NCBI GenBank assembly: GCA_023525715.1
Contig: CM042012.1
Coordinates: 39,721,689-39,785,688 of the forward strand
DNA: 64,000 nt
Direction of reading: 5' to 3'
Source: Cichorium intybus
Lineage: Eukaryota; Streptophyta; Magnoliopsida; Asterales; Asteraceae
In this document: piece by piece, positions 47,932 through 58,440 of the stretch
Layout: every line of letters begins with the position of its first letter
Numbering within the stretch: position 1 is the stretch's first letter
Notes under the pieces: generated by a model
The model's database searches: none
What the model saw: the letters and a program-made list of their open reading frames with translations, nothing else
Told to the model about the DNA's origin: nothing
Translations under genes and position numbers: made by a program

Positions 47932-48700
47932 TGTTGGATTAGGTGTCTAAGCCATGACTTGTAATTGAACTTTTATCTTATGGTTAAAAGCAAAGTCCAT
48001 TTGGGTTGCCCTCATGGGTGGAGGAAAGATAGTTCAGTAGAGGGAATAGTTGATTTATTAATTGTATAATAAATCAATAGAAAATATATATATAGTTTAT
48101 TAATATATTTAAGTGCTAATATATTAATTAGAAACTATATTAATTAATTGAGATTTAATCTAGAATTAATTGGATTTAATTTGGAGATTAAATTAATTAA
48201 TTAAAAGGTGCAGGGACTGGTTTGGTATTTATTCAATAGTTGAATAACTGGCCAGGAAAAACCAGGGACCAAAAGTGGCGCCAACTTGGAGGCTCCTCCA
48301 AGGGATTGGCGAAACCCTAATTAGGGTTTGGTAAGCCTGGTCCAAGTGGTCAAAAGCCTTGTCCAGTTGGAGGCTCCTTAGGGTTTCAGGTGTAACCCTT
48401 GGAGGCTATAAAAGGAACCCCCTGGCACCTCATATTCACGCCATCTTCTCTCTGGATTTACTCTGCTGGACTGATTCTTCCATCACCTGGGTGTGACTTT
48501 CATCTGAGGCAGGATAATTTTGCTGCTGCTTAAAAGGATCATAAGATCTAAGGTTGGTTTTTCTTGATTCTTCTTTAGAATTGAATTGTATCCTTTAGGT
48601 TCTTAGTTCTAATCTTCATAGAAGAAAACATAGATCAATATTAGGGTTGCATGTGAACCTTAGGTTATTTTGTGTTCATTGATTGCATAGAAACCCTTCA
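47932..48700 (+). repeat. 3' LTR of element C, 769 bp
   Basis: Same length and, by eye, same sequence as 41079-41847. Confidence 0.96.
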
Positions 48701-48705
48701 TCTAT

Positions 48706-51640
48706 TACATTGTTCAAGGATTTTATTTTTAATAAAATTGTCATATTTTCTTTTAACACCTGTTGTCTAAAATTATCCTTGAAATGTTATATGAATGTGT
48801 TGAATGTATGATTAGTAATAACTTGAATGTTGATGCATCCAAAGTGTTTGGATTCAAGAATTGTGTCATTTATGATTGTTAATACAAAAGTTATAAGAAT
48901 CAATTCAACCATAGGTCCAGTTGGACAGGACCTTGGAATCATTTGACTTAGAGTCACTTGATGAATTGATTTCTTAATGTGTCAAGAAATGAATCAACCA
49001 AAGGTCCAGTTGGACAGGACTTTGGAGTCATCTGACTTGGAGTCAGATGATGATTAAGTTCTTTATAAAGCACATGTGGCAAGAAATGAATCACCCAAAG
49101 ATCCAGAGGATAGGATTTTGGAATCAGTTGACTTAGAGTCAACTGAAGATTGCAAGTCTTGAACAAAGTCATAAGTTTACATATATATGTAAAGGATATT
49201 GAGATTAAGAGCAACGGACACACCTGTTGTTGTGTATTGCTAGAATCTTGATATAGAACATAATTGTTTGTACCTCACGATATTCATCATTCGGTATGAC
49301 GAATATGACATTGCTAATCGGGATAAGCAATTGAATTGAAACCTCGAACAGTTCAAGGACTTCGAAGGAAGTACAAGTTCCATAGAACCTGAGCGATAAC
49401 ATAAACTGAGGAAAAGGTTTCACAGTTCATTCTCTTCCAAGAATATTAATGGTTATAATGTGTCTTAGGGAAGATAATGGAGCATTGGTCGAAACAGTTC
49501 GATCCTCGGTGTATGAGATACATTGCCAATTAGTTTCCAATAAGATGAACACTATACCAGTCAGTCTATATAAACCATACTCCGACCACATCCTAGACTA
49601 AGTAGGTCTTGCAGACACTGCCTGAAATGTAAAGCTGGGATTATCCGACTTGTACATAGAAAGTCCAGGGTCTTGTAGTGTTCATCTGAACCTCATGACC
49701 AGCTGAACTTGATCAGCATTGTCGTTTCATTAGCTATCCCATTGTAACTAAAGAGCTCTTTTAGAAAGAACTCATGGTCTAAGGAAACAGTGGGAGTTGG
49801 GACAGTCCTAAATGAGTTTAGGATTAGCAATGAAAGAACCTTTTAGTCATCACTAGGCTTGGAGCAGAAATCAGATTTCTGCTTTACAACTGACATAATC
49901 TCCTCTTAACTAGTAGTATTGATCACCATCATAAGTAGTTGTGATCGGGGTGACATACTGATTAGTGGTAAAACACTGCAGTTGGTACGGATTTGCAATC
50001 CGACTACTTGGAAGCATTGGTGAGCCCGGCTGCTGCCAAATAAGAGGACCTTAGGACGAGACACGGTCTATGTGAAAAATTTGATTGATTTTACACCTGG
50101 TCTAAAAACCAGTGGGAGTAACTGAATCATCAAAAGAAAGCAACATGGACAGATACATACCTTCAGAACATCTGGTTGAGTGAGACGATACTCAGAGTCA
50201 AGTAATTGATTCCGAGTAAAGCACTCTCAATAGAAGATGAAATCCGAGAGGATTCTGCATGGCATAGTGTGAGTCGTTAGTGGAGCATGTGTGGTTTACC
50301 GGCACACTAATAGGGACACACATAGAGCATGCCATTACAAAAGGTACATGGCCCCGGGTTTCGTCCCACGGGCATCTCACAAGAAAGGATATTCAGATTC
50401 TCAAAATATGCCAAAGGATTGGATTTTGAGAAAGGGCTGAAAGATTTCCATTAAAATGTCAGAAAGGTTTGGATTCTCAAAATGTGCCATAAGTCCTAGA
50501 TTTTGTGAATAGCCTATAACCGTGTCAAAGCTAGTGGGAGTCGCCGTTATCCACTATCCCCACATGTGGGATAAATAATGGTTCTAGGAAACGTCTCTTT
50601 TCATTACGAAGTGTAATGACTTGGTGTTAAGAGACGGATCGCTATGAAAGCCTTAATAGAAATACAGCATACTCAGGTGGTTGTAAACGTCTATGAGATA
50701 GATCCAGATTCTGCCAAGATGATCTTGATGAGATTCAAGATGCATAGACTTAGGAAAAGTTTTTCTTGTCATTGCTAAGTGTGATGACTTGGCATGAAAG
50801 AAATAAAGAAGGTGCAACATACTCATGTAATTCACAGTCATCTATTGGAAAGATGAAATCGCCAGCATAGGCCTAGCCATTGTAAGCATGATCTTGATAA
50901 GATTCAAGATGCACGAGAAAAGTCTCCGAAAGGAAAATAGTTTTTCGAAAATCATGACACAAAGGATTATAAATAATCCTTGGATTCCGAAAGGATTTGG
51001 AATAGGATTAGATCGGGTTCCACAAGTTTTGGATCGATCATAAAGTCATGAACATGTCCTGATAACTTAATGCTTAAGTTGGATTCAGGACATTGCCTGG
51101 CTGGGAATACTGGATGGATTGGTTGAACTAAAATGAGAATTCATTAGGAAATGATTAGGGTGAAAGTGATAGTATTAATTTGAAAGATTTTCAAAGTGGT
51201 AATTATTAACATCGGGACATGATGTTAATGGACTTCATGGTTACAAAGTCTCGTTGGTATTCTGATGGAGCGCGTGTGGTTCACCGGCACATCATAACAC
51301 CTCGAAATAGTCTTAGGGTGCAGTCAAGTAGACTAAAGACCCCAGAACCATAGGAAGTCATAGTACACATTACCAGAATGGAGTTAGAAGAGAAATTGAT
51401 AGGATAACATATTGAGATGTTATCGGATGAGCATCCGATTGGATCATCTGCAATAAAATGTATAAGTATAAGATACTTTGGATACATAGAAAGAGTGTAA
51501 AGTTTGATAAAGACATAGATGTAAAATTAGAATTGAAAGTTTAAAAGAAATCTTGAAACCGATAACAGTTTATGTCAAGGTCCGACTTGGTGATTACCTT
51601 GTGGAGACTTGGTAATAAGCAGGAGTAGCTGCCAGTCAGA
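48706..51640 (+). other. Hairpin-dense noncoding region of element D
   Basis: Occupies the place where pol would be. No ORF over 90 codons and no recognisable pol blocks. It holds three tandem three-way-junction units (48895-49161), two SL-type copies (50259-50335 and about 51255-51301) and many perfect hairpins. Details are given in the findings. Confidence 0.75.
48895..49161 (+). repeat. Three tandem structured units (about 80-90 bp each)
   Basis: Units 48895-48975, 48984-49063 and 49080-49161 share AGAAATGAATCA, AAGGTCCAGTTGGACAGGA and GACTTRGAGTCA blocks. Each folds as an outer helix closing two hairpins. Confidence 0.8.
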
Positions 51641-52400
51641 TCTTTATGTTTCACTTTTGCATGTTTTACTTCCCGAATAATATAATTATTCAGATAGGTC
51701 CACAGTCGCTCATACTTTGGGAAGTAAGTATTGAATCAAGACTGTCATGAATTGGTTTGTAGACTGTCTAAGGAGTTAGACATAGCAATAGGATTGCTAC
51801 AACATTCATGAGTACTTAGAAATAGAGATTTGAGTATTGGATAAACCCTCGCTCAATAGATTGCTTCATGGATTATATCACAAGCAATATTAAGACGATA
51901 ATATCCTATGATCTTCAAGTAGAGAGATATGAGTTATAATTTACAAGGCAGTTGTTCATTGATAATACGAAAACGCATCGGTAACTCGATGTTATAAAAC
52001 GTGTTGTTGTGAATGATTTGACTCGTAAAAGATATAAGCATATGAGTCGAAGCTTATTCGTTCCTTGACCCTGATGGGAAACAGATATCTGTAGGCCTCT
52101 CGATGATTTTGAAGTTGACTAAAGTGCTGGCCAGCCTGGACTAAATTGATGTGTTCAATTAGAAGTTCTAAAGTCATAAGCAGAATCGGAAATCGGGAAA
52201 CAGAGTATCGGACCGAGATTGATCTCAATCCATGTCTCGTGTCTGAAAATATCTTGTTGGACGAAGGATCATATGTTCACTTATCATTGGACAGAACTGA
52301 CTAGGTCAGAGTTCGGCAGCGGTTTCTAGGAAGCTACAGTTGCTAATTAATTAGAGGTTAAATTGGTAATTTTAGTCATAGACTTATCCAAGTGGGAGAC

Positions 52401-53177
52401 TGTTGGATTAGGTGTCTAAGCCATGACTAATAATTAGTATTTATCTAATTAATAGTAGCATAGTCCATTTGGGTTGCCCTCATAGTTGGAGGATTGGCAG
52501 AAAGTCCGGTAGAGAGAAAGATTGATTTATTATGTGATTAATAAATCAATAGAAATTAAATAAATAGTTTATTAATATATTTAAGTGATAATATATTAAT
52601 TAGAAACTATAATAATTAATTAGAAATTTTTCTGGAATTAATTGGAATTAATTTGGCAGTTAAATTGATTAATTAAGGTGCAGGGACTAAAACTGTAATT
52701 ATTCAATAGTTGAGTAAGTGACAGTTGAGTGAGTGAGAGTGGTGAACGAAATTATATATGGAAACATATATATTTTCGATTTTGATAATGAGGATAAAAG
52801 AGTTTGAATTATTAAGATAAAGGCTTATCTTAATTTGAATTCAAAAAGGTTTATCTTTAAGGTTTATCTGATCACCATTTGGATCCTATAAATAGGGAGG
52901 CTCACCCTAACCCTAGAGCCACGATTTTGAAGCTCTCTAAGAAGGTATTTTCGGCCAACAACTCCAAGCTAGGGTGTGACTGCATTTGAGGCAAGAGGTT
53001 TCTGTTGCTTTGCTTCCAAGATTCACTAAAGGTTGGTTTTTCTTGATCTTTCTTTTAGTTTAATTATTTTTGGGCCTTTTAGGAATTGTTATATGTTTAA
53101 CTAGAAGAAAAACTTAGATCTATATAGGTTGCATGTGAACTTAGGAATTTTAGTTCATAGTTGCAGAAAACCTTGCA
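52401..53177 (+). repeat. 3' LTR of element D, 777 bp
   Basis: Near-identical to 37946-38722. Confidence 0.95.
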
Positions 53178-53182
53178 AAAAC

Positions 53183-54786
53183 TTGGTGTGTTATGAGCGT
53201 ATATATGATATTAGCAATTGGTTTTCACATTAGTTTTACATTTCTGAACAGGGAAATACCATGTATGAATAGAACAACACAATTCGGCAAGTGTACCTAA
53301 TCGGTTGTAGTATAGTAATGGTAAATCCGGGTTGTCGAACCCAAGGGAAAACGGATATTTTTAAGTTAAGAAAATCAATTATTTATTAACAATTATTCAA
53401 GCAAACATTAATTAAAAAGGAGGGGGAATTTTGAGAGAATGCATTGACTCGCGTCAAGAGACAACGCAAAAGTTTATTAAAATCGGAAAATATAAATATA
53501 AATTACAAAACATAAAAGTAAACGTTATACTTAGATTCGATTCAACCATCTAGTTATGTTTGATATGTTATTAGTGCAATGGATATTGAAAGCTAAATAT
53601 CGATTTCTAGAGTGATTAGATGTTTTGGTCCAACTACCTAATCCTATGATTATAAGGTCATTAATGGCAATGGTCATGCAATTACATATTCCAACTAATC
53701 ATGTATTGGTTCGTATCATACAAGATTCATTCTAGTTTTTGATCTCAATGGTCATGAAAATCAAAATGGTTTGTACAGATTGGTCCTCTAGTACAAACTT
53801 GCCATACACATATAAGTTCCTACCTTCGTGACTTAACCCTAGGATTTGGTCCATCACTAGTCATATCTGTCTAATGGTCATAGCACAGTTATGATAAAAG
53901 TCATATAGTCAGATTGGTCCTCTAGACTAAAATAACTCAGCAATAAGTCCAAAAGGAAGGTTCCTTAACATATATGATAGTCAAATGAATTATGCAAGAT
54001 AAAATATAAAACGTTCAATATCCAATAAATAACAATCAAATCATAACTAGATAGTATTCAAATCTAAGTAATAAATAATGCAGATAAATATAACATGATC
54101 TGAAGAATACGGCCTAGGAAATCATAGTAGAATGCTAAACATATATAAAGCAAACCGAATGAAGTCCCGGCCGAACATTCTTCAAGCTCTCGATTCCATA
54201 CGCACCGTACCGTCTCCTCCAAGCCTTCTGGCAGTTGCAGTGGGCAAACTCCCGAGTTTGGTGTTGGTAATGGGGTGTAGGTGTTTATGGGTTGGTGTTG
54301 GATATCTCAAACAACAAGAGAAGGCTTCTATTTATAGAGCTGTCCAGGCCCCGTCGCGTCGCGACCATAGAGGGCGTCGCGTCGCGAACCAGTGTGAAAC
54401 GCGTGACTCAGTTGGCCGCTATTCTGACTTTGTGGACTGTGGTTGGTGGGTCGCGTCGCGATCCATGTGGAGGTCGTGTCGCGATCGCGTCGGGTTGCCA
54501 TCTTTCCTTCGTGTCGCGATCTTTTGGTCAGCACTACATCACCGTGTCATCAGTCGTCGCGTCGCGACCCTATAGGGGATCGCGTCGCGATCGCTGCTGT
54601 AGCTGCCTTCAACTTCTTTTGTTCACTTTAAGGCTCGCATTCAGCTCCTTCTTTATCCGCAAAGCCATTTTTCCTGTGTTTTGGTAATTTAAACATATAA
54701 GTACCTTTTATCTTGATATTATACCAAAAATACGTGTTTGGACACTCGATATTGTCCGAATTATATGTATAAATGAGGCAATATCA
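53183..54786 (-). repeat. 3' LTR of element E, main part
   Basis: Together with 37894-37945 gives 1656 bp, equal to the 5' LTR. Contains the TCGCGTCGCGA module (54352-54596) and a minus-strand TATAAATA (54336-54329). ORFs crossing this module are not genes. Confidence 0.95.
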
Positions 54787-56651
54787 AAATACCCTACACT
54801 TGGACTTTGCTTGTCCTCAAGCAAACTACAATTTAAAACCAAACCGAGAAACTTGATGTCCAAACAACTTTTCATACGCTATCACAGATCTAGCGTTTAT
54901 TACCAATGTTAAGAATAATGAATTAAGAATAAAAATAGTAGATTATACCTAGCCTTATGTACATATTTCTAACTTTTCAAAACTTTACATAAACTCTCTT
55001 TCTATAAACGACAAGTCTTTAGATTGATAAATACTCATTTTTACATAACATTGAATATCCCCTTTAAAGATTCTTCCACCTCAAGATCTTTTTGTCGAAT
55101 TTCCCATATTTAAAATAAAAATCATGCTGGACTAAATTTGTCAAGTTTAGTTATTATTTCCATTTTCCGCACCTTTGAAACTCGTGACTTTCGATGGAAC
55201 TCTTGATTACAAATTTTCGACTCAAGACTGTACAGAGTCTACTAATTCAAATTCCAAAGGCCACTAAGGAAATTCCATGACTTTCGATGACACCCGTGTA
55301 GCGAGCTTTCGACAATATTATCCCAAACCAGTTGGTTTTAGGTAATAAGGTGCATAAATGCCCGAAGACCACCCATTTTATGTCTACTTGCTCGAATGTC
55401 AAAGGCCACTGATTGACTTTCCCATCTGAGTCTCAATCTTATGGTATAACATTACTTGACTTCTGCTTTTTAGCACATCAGATTTCTTGAGAATTTTTCT
55501 CATTTTAAGTTCATTTATCGAGGCTTATTTTTCTCAATTTAGTAACAGCATATAATTCGTGCATTTTTGCAAGTAGGGAAACTGACTCAATCTATTTTGG
55601 CAAAAAACTCAATTTTTTAATAACTGATAAATTTTCAACGGGTCTATTTCATTATTTATGCAAAACATTTTGCAACTACCAAGCTGAAAACTTGTCCTCT
55701 ATAGAACTAAATTTTATATAAAACAATGAAAAACTAAAAATACATACATAAGATTAAATGTAACCTACGAATTTATTTTCAAAACATTTTTCTTAACAAT
55801 TGTCTTTTTAGCGTACAATTTTGGAATAGATGTTTAAGATAAAAAATTTAACTTGGCTTAGTTAATTATTGCAGTATGACGCTCTTACCCTACACTTATT
55901 TTATACAATAATTTTATTGTATATATAATTCAAAACAGTAAAGGGAGCAAAATGGAACAGACTCCCCTTGGGTATCGGTCGACGTCATATATGAGGCTCT
56001 TTCCACAGAAAAGAATTCGTTGAACATGCTGCCAGCATTGAATCTCAGCAAATCTGCATACATATCACTCAGAAAAATATTATTCACACACAATAAACAC
56101 ACAAAAATTAAATAAAAAATAAAAGTAATAAAAGAAAAATATCACTCATTTTGTGCTCCATGAAGTTTCAAATTCGTGGCGACTGGTTTGCGGGTATGGT
56201 GTGGCTATGCGACTTTTGACCGTCGTCAGTATCGCTGCCCCTACTGTAAAGAAGCGTCCCCCTTCTCAGTAGTAACTGATTTTTAGCCATGTATCATTAT
56301 GTACGACTAGTGTCTACCTCGGGTGTTTACGCGTCATGCACGTTTCCGTGTCGCGTAATTTTTGAAGTTGTCTTTTTGTCAACGCACTCCGGATTGTCGA
56401 CGCGTTGCGTCCGGATGGCATACACGTCGCATTGCGTGAGTAGAAAAGACTTCAAATATTTTGTTACTTCATATTTTCCCAAATATTCACCCCACACTTA
56501 AAATATGCTTAAGGTGTGCAAATATTTGTTTTATGATTAGTGATATGTCAATCAAAACAATAAAAATACATAATACAAAAAACAAATTTACAATCACACA
56601 AATATTAACTAATAATTTAATTTTCCATAAAAATAAAAATAAAACCGAATT
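54787..56651 (-). other. Internal noncoding region of element E
   Basis: No gag or pol. AT-rich, with several GACTTTCGA motifs (55183-55300). The longest frames are under 80 codons and lack family motifs. Confidence 0.75.
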
Positions 56652-56668
56652 CCCCGGCAACGGCGCCA
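56652..56668 (-). other. Primer binding site of element E (tRNA-Asp)
   Basis: The minus strand TGGCGCCGTTGCCGGGG is complementary to the 3' end of plant tRNA-Asp(GTC), six bases from the LTR; characteristic of Athila/Tat-type gypsy elements. Confidence 0.9.
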
Positions 56669-56674
56669 AAAACT

Positions 56675-58330
56675 TGATGTGTTTTCAAACATATATATAA
56701 AATACCCAGAAAACGGCACCAAAAACTTGGTGTGTTATGAGCGTATATATGATATTAGCAATTGGTTTTCACATTAGTTTTACATTTCTGAACAGGGAAA
56801 TACCATGTATGAATAGAACAACACAATTCGGCAAGTGTACCTAATCGGTTGTAGTATAGTAATGGTAAATCCGGGTTGTCGAACCCAAGGGAAAACGAAT
56901 ATTTTTAAGTTAAGAAAATCAATTATTTATTAACAATTATTCAAGCAAACATTAATTAAAAAGGAGGGGGAATTTTGAGAGAATGCATTGACTCGCGTCA
57001 AGAGACAACGCAAAAGTTTATTAAAATCGGAAAATATAAATATAAATTACAAAACATAAAAGTAAACGTTATACTTAGATTCGATTCAACCATCTAGTTA
57101 TGTTTGATATGTTATTAGTGCAATGGATATTGAAAGCTAAATATCGATTTCTAGAGTGATTAGATGTTTTGGTCCAACTACCTAATCCTATGATTATAAG
57201 GTCATTAATGGCAATGGTCATGCAATTACATATTCCAACTAATCATGTATTGGTTCGTATCATACAAGATTCATTCTAGTTTTTGATCTCAATGGTCATG
57301 AAAATCAAAATGGTTTGTACAGATTGGTCCTCTAGTACAAACTTGCCATACACATATAAGTTCCTACCTTCGTGACTTAACCCTAGGATTTGGTCCATCA
57401 CTAGTCATATCTGTCTAATGGTCATAGCACAGTTATGATAAAAGTCATATAGTCAGATTGGTCCTCTAGACTAAAATAACTCAGCAATAAGTCCAAAAGG
57501 AAGGTTCCTTAACATATATGATAGTCAAATGAATTATGCAAGATAAAATATAAAACGTTCAATATCCAATAAATAACAATCAAATCATAACAAGATAGTA
57601 TTCAAATCTAAGTAATAAATAATGCAGATAAATATAACATGATCTGAAGAATACGACCTAGGAAATCATAGTAGAATGCTAAACATATATAAAGCAAACC
57701 GAATGAAGTCCCGGCCGAACATTCTTCAAGCTCTCGATTCCATACGCACCGTACCGTCTCCTCCAAGCCTTCTGGCAGTTGCAGTGGGCAAACTCCCGAG
57801 TTTGGTGTTGGTAATGGGGTGTAGGTGTTTATGGGTTGGTGTTGGATATCTCAAACAACAAGAGAAGGCTTCTATTTATAGAGCTGTCCAGGCCCCGTCG
57901 CGTCGCGACCATAGAGGGCGTCGCGTCGCGAACCAGTGTGAAACGCGTGACTCAGTTGGCCGCTATTCTGACTTTGTGGACTGTGGTTGGTGGGTCGCGT
58001 CGCGATCCATGTGGAGGTCGCGTCGCGATCGCGTCGGGTTGCCATCTTTCCTTCGTGTCGCGATCTTTTGGTCAGCACTACATCACCGTGTCATCAGTCG
58101 TCGCGTCGCGACCCTATAGGGGATCGCGTCGCGATCGCTGCTGTAGCTGCCTTCAACTTCTTTTGTTCACTTTAAGGCTCGCATTCAGCTCCTTCTTTAT
58201 CCGCAAAGCCATTTTTCCTGTGTTTTGGTAATTTAAACATATAAGTACCTTTTATCTTGATATTATACCAAAAATACGTGTTTGGACACTCGATATTGTC
58301 CGAATTATATGTATAAATGAGGCAATATCA
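56675..58330 (-). repeat. 5' LTR of element E, 1656 bp
   Basis: On the minus strand TGATATTGCCTC...AAAACACATCA. Same GC-rich module (57896-58140) upstream of TATAAATA (57880-57873). Confidence 0.95.
57896..58140 (-). promoter_or_regulatory. GTCGCGACGCGA repeat module in U3 of element E
   Basis: On the minus strand several copies of TCGCGACGCGAC separated by 20-60 bp (for example 58113-58098 and 57908-57896), ending 16 bp before the TATA box. The partner copy is at 54352-54596. Confidence 0.7.
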
Positions 58331-58440
58331 ATAACTGTCAAGTTTTGAAAGCATCAAACATAGTTCATGCCATTGAGATTATCCTATTTGAAGAAATTTC
58401 ATGGTGAAAAGTTTGTAATGGAAGAATTTGCATTTGAAGA
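58331..58440 (-). pseudogene. Decayed copia gag, upstream part
   Basis: The minus strand reads DNLNGMNYV then a stop, then CFQNLTVMLKFVKWLHTIEE across the element E junction into 37893, matching the copia gag start pattern (LNG.NY..W...L). It shows that element E inserted within this gag. Confidence 0.65.

Larger units (their letters stand above)
41079..48700 (+). mobile_element. Copia element C, 7622 bp, complete and apparently young
   Basis: TSD TCTAT (41074-41078 and 48701-48705). LTRs both 769 bp and, reading base by base, I saw no difference. PBS TGGTATCAGAGC at 41849, polypurine tract AAGTGGGAGAC at 47921-47931, one uninterrupted polyprotein. Same family as element A (Angela/Tork-like Ty1-copia). 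Everything needed for transposition appears present. Confidence 0.97.
37946..53177 (+). mobile_element. Copia-type element D, gag-only non-autonomous, split by element C
   Basis: TSD AAAAC (37941-37945 and 53178-53182). 777-bp LTRs differ at two sites by eye. PBS TGGTATCAGAGC at 38724, polypurine tract AAGTGGGAGAC at 52390-52400. Without element C about 7.6 kb. It shares LTR termini, leader stem-loops and the 3' untranslated block with A and C, but encodes only a gag-like protein; 48706-51640 is noncoding and packed with hairpins. It must use enzymes from relatives such as element C. Confidence 0.93.
37894..58330 (-). mobile_element. Non-autonomous Ty3/gypsy element E (Athila/Tat-like), holding D and C
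   Basis: TSD ATAAC (37889-37893 and 58331-58335). LTRs of 1656 bp: 5' LTR 56675-58330; 3' LTR 37894-37945 plus 53183-54786, split by element D. PBS TGGCGCCGTTGCCGGGG (minus strand, 56668-56652) complements tRNA-Asp, as in Athila and Tat gypsy elements; polypurine-like AAGTGTAGGGTATTT at 54787-54801. The 1.9-kb internal region has no gag or pol. Alone it is about 5.2 kb. LTRs differ at about five sites by eye, so it moved recently using proteins supplied elsewhere. Confidence 0.9.

Noticed and set aside
48706..51640. Decayed pol region in element D
   Set aside because: GCTAGTGGGAG-like words resemble pol text of element C, but no ordered protein blocks could be found, and the hairpins are too perfect for simple decay.
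54132..54687. 147-aa and 131-aa ORFs in element E LTRs (also 57676-58231)
   Set aside because: They overlap the GC-rich module antisense to LTR transcription and have no domain; explained by the LTR.
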